Source: Punica granatum (taxonomy: Eukaryota > Streptophyta > Magnoliopsida > Myrtales > Lythraceae). Taken from it: DNA of 64,000 nt. A program made the translations under genes and the position numbers. Under the pieces are notes generated by a model. The model was given only the letters and a program-made list of their open reading frames with translations, had not been told where the DNA came from and searched no databases. The stretch is taken from contig NC_045128.1 in assembly GCF_007655135.1 (NCBI RefSeq), positions 38,887,885 to 38,951,884 of the forward strand. The letters run 5' to 3'. Positions 35,222 through 46,532 of the stretch are shown in pieces (position 1 is the stretch's first letter; each line of letters begins with the position of its first letter).

Positions 35222-38212
35222 GTCTTCAAGCCCAAGTTTCAGGGGAAATGCTTCAACTGTGACAAGAAAGGTCACAGATCTGCTGACTGCAGGTTCCCAA
35301 AAAGGAAAAAGGATCATGAAGCAAACGTGGTCAATGAAATGGCTCGAGATGTGGCAGACATCAACCTATCTGCTGTGGTTTCAGAGGTGAACCTCATTGG
35401 GTCCAACCCAAAGGAATGGTGGCTTGATACCGGTGCCACCAGACATGTGTGCTCAAATAGAGACCTGTTCTCTATGCTCGAACCGGTCACTGGGGAAAGG
35501 ATCTATATGGGAAACTCTGCCCATTCTGCTGTTGAAGGTCAAGGAAAGGTAGTCTTAAAGATGACTTCAGGAAAGGAGTTGACTCTGAACAATGTATTGT
35601 ACGTACCTGAGATTCGGAAGAATTTAGTCTCCGGGTCATTGCTGAACAAACATGGGTTCAGGATGGTTTTTGAGTCGGACAAAGTTATTCTGTCCAAGTC
35701 TGGAATGTACGTAGGAAAGGGATATGTATGTGACGGGCTTTTTAAGCTCAATGTAATGATCATAATCAATAAGAATTCTGGTTCTTCTGCGTATTTGATT
35801 GAGTCTCCTGATTTGTGGCATGGAAGACTAGGTCATGTTAATTATAATACTTTGCGTAGATTAATTAACTTGAATCACATACCTACATTCCAAATTGATT
35901 CACGGCACAAATGTGAAATTTGTGTTGAGGCAAAATTGACAAGATCACCCTTTCAAACGATTGAAAGGAACACCGAGCCACTAGATCTAATTCATAGTGA
36001 TGTATGCGATTTAAAGTTCGCAACAACAAGAGGTGGTAATAATTATTTTATTACCTTTATCGATGATAGTACAAAATACTGTTACGTATATTTGTTGAAA
36101 AGCAAAGATGAGGCCATAGAGAAATTTGTTCTCTATAAAAATGAAGTTGAGAATCAACTCAACAAGAAAATCAAGAGATTGAGGAGTGACAGAGGAGGCG
36201 AATATGTAACGCCTTTCGGGGAATTCTGTGCACAATACGGAATTATACACGAAGTGACTGCACCCTATTCACCTCAATCGAATGGTGTTGCTGAACGCAA
36301 AAATCGCACATTGAAAGACATGATGAATGCGATGATATTAAGTTCAGGATTACCTCAAAATATGTGGGGTGAAGCAATATTGTCAAGCAATTACCTATTA
36401 AATAAGGTGCCTCGAAAGAAAAGGGAAAAGACACCTTATGAATTATTCAGAGGTAGGAGATCATCCTACGACCACTTGCGAGTGTGGGGGTGTTTGGCAA
36501 AAGTAGTCGTTCCGGCACCAAAGAAAGTAAAGATCGGTCCTAAGACGGTGGACTGCATCTTTATTGGCTATGCACATAACAGTAGTGCTTATCGATTTCT
36601 TGTGCATGAATCTAAGATTCCCGATATACACAAGAACACGATAATGGAATCAAGGAATGCATCGTTCTTTGAAGATGTATTTCCATGTAAATTGAATGAG
36701 GTATCGAGTTCATCAAAACGAACCTCGTGCACTATGAATGATGGACTTCATGACGTAGATCATGAAAGGCAGGGTTCGGATGAAGAGATTGAACCTAGAC
36801 GCAGCAAAAGAGCTAGAATTGAAAAATCATTCGGGAATGATTTTCTGACATATTTGTTAGAAAATGAACCACAAAGCTATGCTGAAGCAGTAAATTCCTC
36901 TGAGGGACCTCTTTGGAAGGAGGCAATCAAAAGTGAAATTGATTCGATTCTGCGAAATCACACTTGGGAATTAGTGGATCTCCCCACTAGTTGTAAACCC
37001 TTAGGATCCAAATGGATCTTTAAAAGGAAAATGAAAGCAGATGGATCCATTGATAAGTACAAGGCCAGGCTTGTAATTAAGGGATACAAGCAAAAGGAAG
37101 GCTTGGACTATTTTGATACTTATTCTCCTGTGACAAGAATAAATTCCATTAGGATGATACTTGCAGTTGCGGCATTGCGTAATTTGGAAGTTCATCAAAT
37201 GGATGTGAAAACAGCTTTCCTAAATGGAGATTTAGATGAAGAAATCTATATGGAACAACCCGAGGGGTTCGTGGCTCCAGGAAAAGAAAGGAAAGTCTGT
37301 AAATTGGTCAAATCATTGTATGGGTTAAAACAAGCGCCAAAACAGTGGCACGAAAAATTCGATAATGCAATGATTTCCAAAGGATTTAAAATCAATGAGT
37401 GTGATAAATGTGTATACATTAAAGAAACAGAAAATGGTTACGTCATTTTATGTCTCTACGTGGATGACATACTCATTGTTGGTAGTGATGACAGAATGAT
37501 CAAATCTACCAAGAATATGTTGAATTCAAGATTTGATATGAAAGATATGGGACTCGCTGATGTGATTTTAGGAATTAAAATCATGAGAACATCAGATGGA
37601 CTAATTTTGAGTCAGTCACACTACATAGATAAAATTCTGGAAAAATTTACCAAAAATGATTCTGGAATTTCAAAGACTCCAATAGACAATAATCTTCATC
37701 TATCAAAGAATAGAAAAGAGAGTATTTCTCAGTTAGAATACTCGCGGGTCATTGGAAGTCTGATGTATCTGATGAGTTGTACTAGGCCTGATATTGCATA
37801 CTCGGTTAGTAGACTCAGTAGATATACGAGTAATCCGAGTGGAGACCATTGGAAGGCAATTGTCAGGGTACTCAAATACCTTAGATACACTCGAGATTAC
37901 GGGCTGCACTATACTAGATATCCAGCTGTCCTAGAGGGATACAGTGATGCGAATTGGATATCTGATATAACGGATTCAAAATCCACTAGTGGATATGTGT
38001 TCACACTAGCAGGTGCAGCAGTTTCATGGAAGTCCTCGAAACAAACTATTATCGCTAGGTCCACAATGGAATCTGAGTTTATTGCTCTGGATAAATGTGG
38101 AGAAGAAGCTGAATGGCTACGCCATTTTCTAGAGGGCATTCCTCAATGGGAAAAACCTGTGCCACCAATTTGTATCCACTGTGACAGTCAAACAGCAATT
38201 GGAAGGGCACAA

Positions 38213-38244
<32 letters not shown>

Positions 38245-38419
38245 ACGTCGTAGACACAACACCATTAGACAACTGATCTCAACTGGAATTATATCTATTG
38301 ACTACGTGCGGTCAAAGGATAATATATCGGATCCGCTAACCAAAGGGTTAAGTAAAGAGCAGTTTGAGAAGTTGTCAAAGGGAATGGGTCTAAAGTCCAT
38401 TAGAGGAAAGGTTTTATAG
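35222..38419 (+). CDS. pol: copia nucleocapsid-protease-integrase-RT-RNase H portion
   Basis: Same frame as gag. The open stretch continues to TAG at 38417 and has no ATG-led start of its own before 35339, supporting a single polyprotein. Domains, counting residues from 35327: aspartic protease [11 protein letters not shown] (Asp-Thr-Gly near 34), the integrase zinc domain beginning LWHGRLGH (near 162), an integrase core with [11 protein letters not shown] and an [20 protein letters not shown] segment holding the catalytic Glu, reverse transcriptase with [13 protein letters not shown] and [10 protein letters not shown] (near 711), and RNase H with YSDANW (near 871) and RSTMESEF. No frameshift seen. 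The polyprotein drives copying and integration of the element. Confidence 0.93.
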
Positions 38420-38936
38420 CGGACACCCAACCTAGCTGACTGGAGATCCCAAGATCTAGGTTCAATGGGACAACCAAGTTATAGAACCGAATCAAATCAC
38501 TGTAGGGGAGAAAATCCCTGGACCATTCCTTGATGAAACAGTGATAAACGGATAAGGCTAGCAATCTAAATTGCTTTAATGATATGTGAAATCACCTATG
38601 TGAGAGAAAAGTGAGGCCGCTTTAGAGGAGAATTTTTATGGACTTAATTCTTCAGAAACTCTCGCAGAACCAGAACGGTGTTCCATGGCAAAAAAAAAAA
38701 GGACACAACTATGAGAACCGAAGGAAGTCAGTTGAATATTGTGTGAGGTGTGTAATATCTTTACACAAAACAGCAGAACAATTCAAGGACATCGTGTCTA
38801 TTGGACTGCTAGTAAAGTACATGCATTTTCACAAGGGAAGGTTCAAGGGTGGTGACACCTACCTATCCTATACAGGTTCAACTGGTGAACACTATTTACG
38901 AGTCGAAACAAAACAATTTCCATTCATGTGGGGGAT

Positions 38937-39567
38937 TGTTGGAAATTATGGCTAATGGGTGAATGAGGAAATTGCTCACGAGCTAATGACTCTTGATTTT
39001 CTTGGCGGTTACAAGAAATGAATGGATTGCATTCATGAATAATCAAATGTCATTAACATGTATATTGAATATATGTGAATTATTCCCCATAAATGGAGAA
39101 TAGGAAGAGTCATATAACGGATGGAACCCATAGTCTATAAAAGGGGTACACGGCAAAAAGGAAAGAGAACAAGAGAAAAAGTCTCCTGCCTTCCATTGCT
39201 TCCTATAGCCGACTGAAAAACAAGAAGAAAATTCGACCTCAAAAGTGTTCACGCTTCTCTTCGAGTTCGCTGAAGCGTTGCTGTTTGTGCTGCTGCTTCG
39301 CTTGTTGCCGTTTTATCCTGGGAAACGATTGTCCACGTAACCTCAAGCACCCAGGAGGGGACAATTCTGTTTCAAGGGGTTTGTGTCTAACACAGGACTC
39401 GGCTCTCTCTCGTATCTTTCGGTTTCGCCTTTGTTTCGGTTTGAATTTCCAAGTTCCTATACTAATGAAATTAAGTTAATTTGATAGTATTCTATTTGTC
39501 CGAATAGCTATTTGAATTATCGTTCAATTTTGTGACTTATTAAGGCTAATTAAATTTACCTCTTACA
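38937..39567 (+). repeat. 3' LTR of copia element
   Basis: 631 bp, TGTTGGAAATTATGG to CTCTTACA; offset exactly 5187 from the 5' LTR, with no length difference. Confidence 0.95.
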
Positions 39568-39572
39568 TAATA

Positions 39573-40790
39573 CACTATAACTAGCTCCGGCTTAAATTTG
39601 TATTAGGCCACTGCTTCTCCGTATCAGGACATCTTGAATTGTGCTCGAGTTTTGTCAAGAGAGCAGCATGCGTTGAGTAGTACTCCCGGTGCAGTCTGGT
39701 GTAAGTCTTCAAAACATTCCCAAGTACCGCATAGGCCACAACTGGTGATAAAAATGTGCAGAAGAGAAGAGTCAATAGTTCGAGGTATACCGGCGGGCTA
39801 CATGTGTACATGGTCCTTAAATAGTGGGCAGTAAGTTCAGAAGTTGGCTGAGAATCTTTCCTATATCTGCACTAATGTTTGTGAAGCTCAGAACAGAAGA
39901 GTGGTCAAATGATGTCTGTGCCCCTTCCTTTCTTTCTACGGCCAAATTAAGTGGCAGTGGGAGTTGCAATGTTTGAGGATAAGGCATCTTTATTACGTGC
40001 GCCTTTGCTCTCCTCACCTTTTCGGGTCTCAAAAGAAAGCTTTTGCTCTGCCTTTTGCTTTCTTTCGTTTTGTTCTGTAAACTTCGAATGGCTTTCGGTA
40101 TATTCCTCTTCCGTCCCCTCCGTTAGTATGTCCACTCCGGTCGTGGTAAAATGCGATGCCAACACAGTTCGAGCAGTGGGTTCTGACCCTATTCTCATGC
40201 AGTTGGTGCCTGGTGGAGGGATGTGTGGAGCCCGGCCGACCTTAGAAGTTTAACCTTCCAGTCGTCGCTAGCATGCTCAGTTTGGTTCTCTGGATTGGTA
40301 TATAGTCGAACGTTGGGCCTGTTTTCATGTCTAATTCATGCAGTGAAAGATCCTATAGATTTCAATATTTTTCGTGGATTACGATGCCGATTGCAGATGA
40401 TAATTCAGTAAAGATACTGACATGGTCCACGCATGAATATTTTGCCAGCTTAATTTATTAGGATTATGGGGTTTTAAAAATGATTAAGATGCATGTAGAT
40501 CTTTTTGTTTTTGTTTTTTTTTTGCCTTGTTTACAATGAAGGCAAGCTTAAAGGCATGGATCTACATTAAAATTTCCCCAAAAAAGTCCAAAATTTCTGG
40601 ATAAACAATAAAGAAGCAGAAGTATTCCTACAATAAGTATCAAGCATAGAATCTATTAAGCGATGACGTGCGTCATTACACTACAATCTCTTTGATTATT
40701 CTTATGCATTTTGTTATTGTCAGATTACCGAAACTAAAAGAACTATGTCAGTATCTTTACTGAAGAAGGTTGCTGGGTGGGCTGTTTCTG
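39573..40790. repeat. repeat block X, copy 2 (right part)
   Basis: Resumes the X sequence after the copia target duplication (ACTATAACTAGCTCCGGC) and runs to the (TA)n(CA)n tract. It closely parallels 49.68-50.90 kb. It lacks the LINE of copy 1. Confidence 0.75.
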
Positions 40791-40798
40791 TAGAGTAC

Positions 40799-40841
<43 letters not shown>
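40799..40841. repeat. (TA)n(CA)n microsatellite
   Basis: Alternating TA followed by a pure CA run. The matching place in the second block (50912-50935) has the TA part but only a stub of CA. Confidence 0.9.
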
Positions 40842-41204
40842 TAGACTGACCTTTGTATTTTGGGATGGAAGCGCTGTAAAATGCTTATGGAAATGTTATG
40901 AATATAATGGCTAATTATATAAATGTGTGGCTGTTTAACTTTCACTCATATTTCTCTTTTGATGATGATAGCAAGAATTATACTGGATTTTTAAAGGATC
41001 TCCCAACATGTATTCGTATACACTACATAAACGTAATTGTATATATATCAATATATGTATGCTACCTTGCTCATTTAATACTTCTGCTGGTCCATATACT
41101 TTACACAGATATATAAACCCAGTATACATCTCTCTTCGCTTATCTAATATGTATGCTGGTCCAACGATATTTGAAGAGAACGGTACTTGTGATTGAGCAT
41201 TTTG

Positions 41205-41525
41205 AGGAGCGTCATGGTTTTAGGAAGGTCAGACTCTTTGAAGATGTTTAAGAGCGAGAGTTGTTGCGGTGTGCGCATGGCGATCTTGCGATATTTTAGG
41301 AATCCTGACACTTCAAGAGCGGAGGGCGTCGTGATGCTCATAAGACGATCCTATGGCATTTTAGGAATCCCGACGCTTAAGAGCGAGGAGCATCATGATG
41401 CTCATAAAGCAATCCTATGACTTTTTAAGACTCCCGACGCTTAAGAGCGAGGGACGTTGTGATGCCCGTATGGCGATCCTACGACCTTTTAGGAATCCCG
41501 ATGTTTAAGAGCGAAGGGCGTCATC
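41205..41525. repeat. ~64-bp minisatellite, copy A
   Basis: About five head-to-tail units containing GATCCTACGACTTTTTAGG, then CCCGACGCTTAAGAGCGAG, then a CGTCGTGATGCTCATA-type variable part. It lies beyond the integrase end of the gypsy relic, i.e. in what would be that element's 3' untranslated or LTR region. Confidence 0.75.
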
Positions 41526-41832
41526 TCTTTTTTTTTTTTACTTGGTCAAAAGGGGCTTATAAGCTGAGTATGTATACACAAGCAATTTAAATATATCCAT
41601 ATATAATTGGAAATATCATTATTATTGCTTTTCATAATACAAACCATCATTATTATTGCTTATGGCTATATATGTATACGTACTTACGTAATGTATATAT
41701 ATCTGCCTCTTCTTTTTTTTCTTTTTCTTTTTTTTTTAACCATGGTATGCTTTCCCAGGTTGATTAGAGAAGGGCAGTAATTTAGGAATTTTAGTTATTA
41801 GGCATCTTTCTTACTGTAAGAATTTCTTAAGA

Positions 41833-43475
41833 TCACCTGCATTGAACGTCCGAGAGAGCCGCTTCCCTTTCAGGTCTTTCAAGATGTATGGCTCCTGGAT
41901 GAGGTGTTTCCATGATTCGACATGGTCCCTCCCACTTAGGGGACAGTTTGTAAAGCTCTGCAGGTTTTTTGAACACATCATGCCTCAGAACGAGTTCTCC
42001 TTTGTAAATTTGGCGCATGCGTTGCCACGGCCATCTTGGCATGAATTGTTGCCTTTTTTCGCCTTATCACATTTCTGGTAGCAGGTCAGATAGTGTCGCG
42101 CTTCCTCATTATTTTGGACCTCAAGATAGTGATCGACACAGAAGGTATGTAATTGAATTTCAGCGGGAAGGACGGCTTCTGTGCCGTAAACCTGGCTATA
42201 AGGAGTTTCTCCAGCGGTCCTTCGCGGAGTCGTCGGATAGGACCATAAAACACTGTGAAATTCGTCCGCCCAACTTCCTCCGACCAACGTCTGCGAACTT
42301 GGTTTTGAGGCCGTGTAATAGTGTTCTATTGGTCACTTCCGTCTGGCCATTGGTCAGAGAGTGCGCCACCGAAGTGAATCGTTGTTCTATCACAAGGGAG
42401 AGCCATTGTCAGTGACCAGGATTCGCGGGATACCAAATCGGCAGACAACGAATTTCAAGAGGAAATTCTTGATGATGCGCTGGTTGATTGATGGAACGGC
42501 TTCTGCTTCCACCCACTTTCTGAAATGGTCCACTGCAACGATGATGTACTTTTTTTGTCCAGCGGCGGGGGAAAACGGGCATAGGATATCCATTCCCACT
42601 TGGAAAAAGGCCTACGAGTGTTGCTCTGCGGTCGGCTGGCATGGTATGTTTACAAATAATTGGCGCCACTGACATTTTGCGATGAGGATTTCTGGCATCC
42701 TCCATCATGGTAGTTCAGTAATATCCTTATCGAGATACTTTTCGAACCAACGCTGGCGCACCTTCATGGGCGACTGCTATGCCTTTGTGGACTTCCCTCA
42801 TCACATAACCTGCTTCGTCAGGGTCGAGGCAACGTTGTAGGGGAACTCCGTATCTACGCTTGTAAATAATGCCGTCAATGAGGGTGAAGCGAGCCGCCAT
42901 TGTTAGGATTCTTCTAAGCTCAAGTGGGTCGCGAGGTAAATCTTCACCTCGCGACAATGGGCGTCATCCATGTCATCCTATTCTCTGCCTGCAATACTTC
43001 TGTGGAAGGGGACACGATGGGTTGATCACATATTTCTAAAAAGTGCACCTCTTGAGGTATCATCGAGGCCATTTTTGACAATGCATCAGCTTCTTGATTA
43101 CTGCTTTTGTCAATCAGCTCCACAAAACTTTGCTCGAATCCTGCCAGTAAGGCCCTCGCTCTAGCAACATATGCTTTCATTTTCTGTTCTTGCGCCTCAA
43201 ATTATGCACGGACTTGCCGTACAATGAGTTGCAAATTGCTTTTTACATGAAGGTGTTGAACACTTGTTCCCTTGGTGATTTGCAATCCTGTGATGAGAGC
43301 CTCATATTCTGCCTCGTTATTGGTTGCTTGAAAAATTAATATTAAGGCATATTTCATGGGATCACCCTCAGGCGATATCAAGATACATCATGCCTTGTGT
43401 TATTCTAGATGGAGAATCCATCGGTCATGAGAACCTAAGTAGTCTCATGTTGCTTACAGTCACCATTGGACCCAA
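41833..43475 (-). mobile_element. Ty3/gypsy pol relic (RNase H-integrase), copy A
   Basis: Broken minus-strand frames in pol order from right to left: an RNase H piece (ARARALLAGFEQSFVELIDK with SNQEADALSKMAS), the integrase zinc domain (GYVMREVHKGIAVAHEG), the integrase core (YIIVAVDHFRKWVEAEAV, then FGIPRILVTDNGSPL), a C-terminal core stretch ([19 protein letters not shown]) and the chromodomain-side tail (YKLSPKWEGPCRI). Frameshifts and stops separate the pieces, so it is not functional. No gag, protease or RT is seen. Confidence 0.85.
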
Positions 43476-43487
43476 GGACCCATGAGT

Positions 43488-43987
43488 TATCTGTAAGAAG
43501 TGGCTTTGATGTCTCTCCAAGAGATCTCTTGGGAAGATCATTGATGGTTTAAAAGGAGTTGCTATCAATGGAATTCTAAAATATGGAGAGTGATAGGAGA
43601 TGAATATTTCCCTTCCCCATGTGCTATATTTATAGGAAAAATCTTGGGTTCTAAGTGGGCTTTTAGGGGGTCATGGACCAAAATGTCGGATTAGGAAGAG
43701 AAGGGCTTTGTGTATGAGCTGGCCCATTTTTATAAATAGATCCGAGTCCATTAATCGTGACAAAGAAGTAAGCTGGGATATGGAAGCTAATGAAGGTAAA
43801 ACTAAAACCTTCATCCGGGTTGCAATCATGGATGTCTAAGTCAGTCATTAGAGAGCCGAATAACATTTCACATGTTCAATGAAGTAATTTTCTGTCAGCT
43901 ATTCCGTTATTTATTATTGACCCAGCACAGCATAGACCATTCCTACCTCCATTGGGATAAATATGATGTTAGTTTGCTGTATAAGCT
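43488..43987 (+). pseudogene. syntaxin-like pseudogene, 5' fragment (exon 3 end plus intron 3)
   Basis: ATCTGTAAGAAGTGGCTTTG followed by CTCCAAGAGATCTCTTG matches exon 3 of the gene at 4.0-6.4 kb (near 5174-5226). AAGCTGGGATATGGAAGCTA matches near 5248, and GTTGCAATCAT through CATAGACCATTCCTAC matches intron 3 up to about 5950. Exon sequence is broken by a small deletion, an insertion of roughly 215 bp (about 43540-43755) and a jump from exon 3 into mid-intron 3. It cannot encode the protein. Confidence 0.85.
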
Positions 43988-45640
43988 GGTCGATGTGCTA
44001 TCTTGGCAGAAATGATGGTGAACCCAATTTCTTCAGTCACAGCTAGCATAATGCAGGTGAGTGTAAACCTATCTCTAGACACCCACCATAAGTGCTCTAG
44101 GTTTTGTGTGATGCCGCCGCCTGATCCTTTGACTGTTTTGTCAAGTTCTAGTACTCGACCCTCGGCATAGGGAAGAAGCCCGTAGGTCTTGAGTAAATGG
44201 CTCATGATACCCTTCTAAAACATATAATTTTGACCATTCAATTTGACTTGAATAGTGAGAATTGAGGAGGGAAGGTTGAGGGTTGAAGTAAGGTCAGCCG
44301 TAGGAAGTTGGCACGGCCTGTTGAAGCCCCCAAAATAAAATCGATTTCCCCAAAACTTGTAGTAAGAAAAGGGTAAGAGCCGAGTCGAAATCCCAAAGGA
44401 GCTTAAGGGATTCTCTAAACCAATGAGTTAGCAAAAGTAACAAAAGGGGAATTTTGATAATCAAGAAATTAAATTGCAGCAAAAACAATTTAAAAGTGAA
44501 AATGAGAGTTGAGTAATCAATAATCAGGAGACGTATGACTTGAGTTCGAAAATCACCTAACGTTTGGTTGATCATGGAAGCATCAAAATGTAAATTTCAG
44601 CAGCTAAGAGTCGAGTTCCCGCGATCGCAAGGAATCAACTAGCATCTAAATTCTAACTAATCAAAACACCGTCTAACTAGTAAGTTCATCAACCAGTTAA
44701 CAAGGTATCGACCGATTCTCTAATTAACTAAGCAACGGCTTTAAGCACAGTGATGCCTTAACCCGAGCGATTAATCAATTTGTCAATTAATTGACTCATC
44801 CTATCATTCTTTAACCAATCAGGGCAGCAACTACCATTCGTTCCTAATTAGTCTTGCTTCGAATCAATTTCTACAAACACCGTAGTAGTCGTCGATAAGC
44901 TAACTTACAAATATCCTATTCACGACCGTGAGAGAATACTTGTAACAATAATATTCAAGAATGAATAAGTGCTGAAATCGAAATATTAAAACCTACTCCT
45001 CATAACCAAACCGTGAGATTTCCGTTCTCAAGTCAAACGAAACGAATTAGCCACACATGACTATGCAGGAATCCATGAAAACTGACGATTGTTGGAAGAA
45101 TACCCCGTAGCCGCCTGCCTCCTTTCCAAGTTTCTCCTATCCAAAAAACTTAAACAAACCTAAACCTAGATTATCCTTAGGTTTATATATCTCCCTAAAA
45201 AATAGAAAACAATAATGAGCCTATCTTTAAAGATTTCCTAAAAACTTCCATTGTAACTGAAGGGGAATATTTGGATTTGCAAATAAATCGGGGATTGATT
45301 ATGAACTCCCTCTCGGATCGATCATGCAGTCTGGTGCACAACTGATTTGAAGTCCTTATATCCTTGCAAGTTCCATGTTGACACTTCAATGGTCTGCAAT
45401 TCATCCCGAACATGCATCAAATTGCCTCCAACTCTTTTCTCGCCCAAATTTTCCTAGAAACGTCATCCAAGCATCAAATATCATGAAAACAATATAAAAC
45501 CAAGTCTAAATTGTACCCATTTCATGGAAAAATCTTCCGGTGTCATAAGTACATGAAGGAAGAATGTGAACTGAGAGGATCGGGGAAGAAATAAGAGAGA
45601 TAAGTTAGCCTTGTTAAGGTCGACTGTGTTACTCGACCAT
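43988..45640. other. unclassified, probably retroelement-derived sequence
   Basis: No gene recognised. Dense stops in all frames. It is bounded on the right by a copia-type primer-binding site in reverse orientation, so at least the right part may be the internal region of a decayed element. Confidence 0.35.
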
Positions 45641-46365
45641 AGGCTTTGATACCATCAAGGATTAGAGGATTTTGTCTGAAACCTCAACTTGACGCTAGAG
45701 GTATATTGTATTGAGTTATATAGAGTACATGACATGTTTAAGGAGAAAAAAAAAACAAAATAATTACATAGATTATAAGGGTAAATTGCACTGGTGATCC
45801 AAAATGTTTTACAAATGTTTCATTATGGTTCAAAAATTTTTTTTCGCTACATGATGGTACAAAATGTTTCAAAGTTATTTTATGATGGTACAAACCGTCA
45901 ACTCGAGCTTGACGCCGTCAAGCCGACGCTGACGTAGCTACTACGTGTCACCTCCTTGCTGACGTGGCCGAAAAATTTTAAATAATTCTAAAAATTTTAA
46001 AACTTTAAAACTTTTAAAAATAATTTTAAATTTTAAAAACTGTATTTTTTAAATTATTTTTTATATTTTTTTGGACTTTTTAAAATTTTATTTTCTCTTA
46101 AATGACATGGCGCACTATGATTGGTTCCACATAACAAAAGTGACACATAGGACGCACTACGTCAGCAAAATGTTAACGCATTAGGGCCAATTGACGGTTT
46201 GTACCATCATGAAACAATTTTGAAACATTTTGTACTATCATGTAGCGAAAAAAACTTTTTGGACCATAATAAAACTTTTGTAAAACATTTTGGACCACCA
46301 GTGCAATTTACCCAGATTATAATACATAACCTATACAAGGAAATCTAGGATTTGAAATCATTATT
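45640..46365 (-). mobile_element. decayed copia-type LTR with primer-binding site
   Basis: On the minus strand, TGGTATCAAAGCC (revcomp of 45640-45656 region), resembling the initiator-Met primer site, follows a stretch with the look of a copia LTR (ACATGACATG, TTATATAGAG, TTACATAGATTATAATACAT once the MULE insertion is ignored). Exact LTR ends not determined. Confidence 0.5.
45779..46313. mobile_element. Mutator-like non-autonomous foldback element with 9-bp TSD
   Basis: 535 bp with long terminal inverted repeats. The left end GGGTAAATTGCACTGGTGAT and the reverse complement of the right end, GGGTAAATTGCACTGGTGGT, continue to match for well over 50 bases. A perfect 9-bp target duplication AGATTATAA flanks it (45770-45778, 46314-46322), diagnostic for the Mutator superfamily. 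There is no coding capacity. It sits about 120 bp before the TATA box of carbonic anhydrase gene 2. Confidence 0.92.
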
Positions 46366-46433
46366 TACAGGCAAAAACAAAATTTGATTAATTTTAGATT
46401 TTGCTTGCCTTTTATTGAATCCAACCAGAGAGA

Positions 46434-46441
46434 TTATAAAG
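46434..46441 (+). promoter_or_regulatory. putative TATA box of carbonic anhydrase gene 2
   Basis: TTATAAAG in the same context and spacing as in gene 1. The similarity to gene 1 begins only about 60 bp further upstream. Confidence 0.55.
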
Positions 46442-46532
46442 GGAGGTGGCTTCATCTCTGCTACTGCTAGAGGAAATTGAAGCATTCTGGAGCTGTTTGC
46501 ACATTGCAAATCCCTCCATCTTAAATATAACA

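Larger units (their letters stand above)
33750..39567 (+). mobile_element. Ty1/copia LTR retrotransposon, nearly intact
   Basis: Complete structure: 5' LTR 33750-34380, gag, protease, integrase, reverse transcriptase and RNase H in copia order, purine-rich tract GTGGGGGA just before the 3' LTR, and 3' LTR 38937-39567. A perfect 5-bp target duplication TAATA flanks it (33745-33749 and 39568-39572). The LTRs are 631 bp each, start TGTT, end ACA, and differ at two bases that I could find, so insertion is recent. The unoccupied site is visible in X copy 3 near 49.67 kb. The only lesion seen is one TGA between gag and pol. The bases after the 5' LTR (ATCTTGAAACAG) are not the usual initiator-Met primer site. 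Confidence 0.95.

Noticed and set aside
41205..41525. CRISPR-like array of repeats and spacers
   Set aside because: Units are about 64 bp and similar along their whole length, in a plant gypsy relic. This is a minisatellite.
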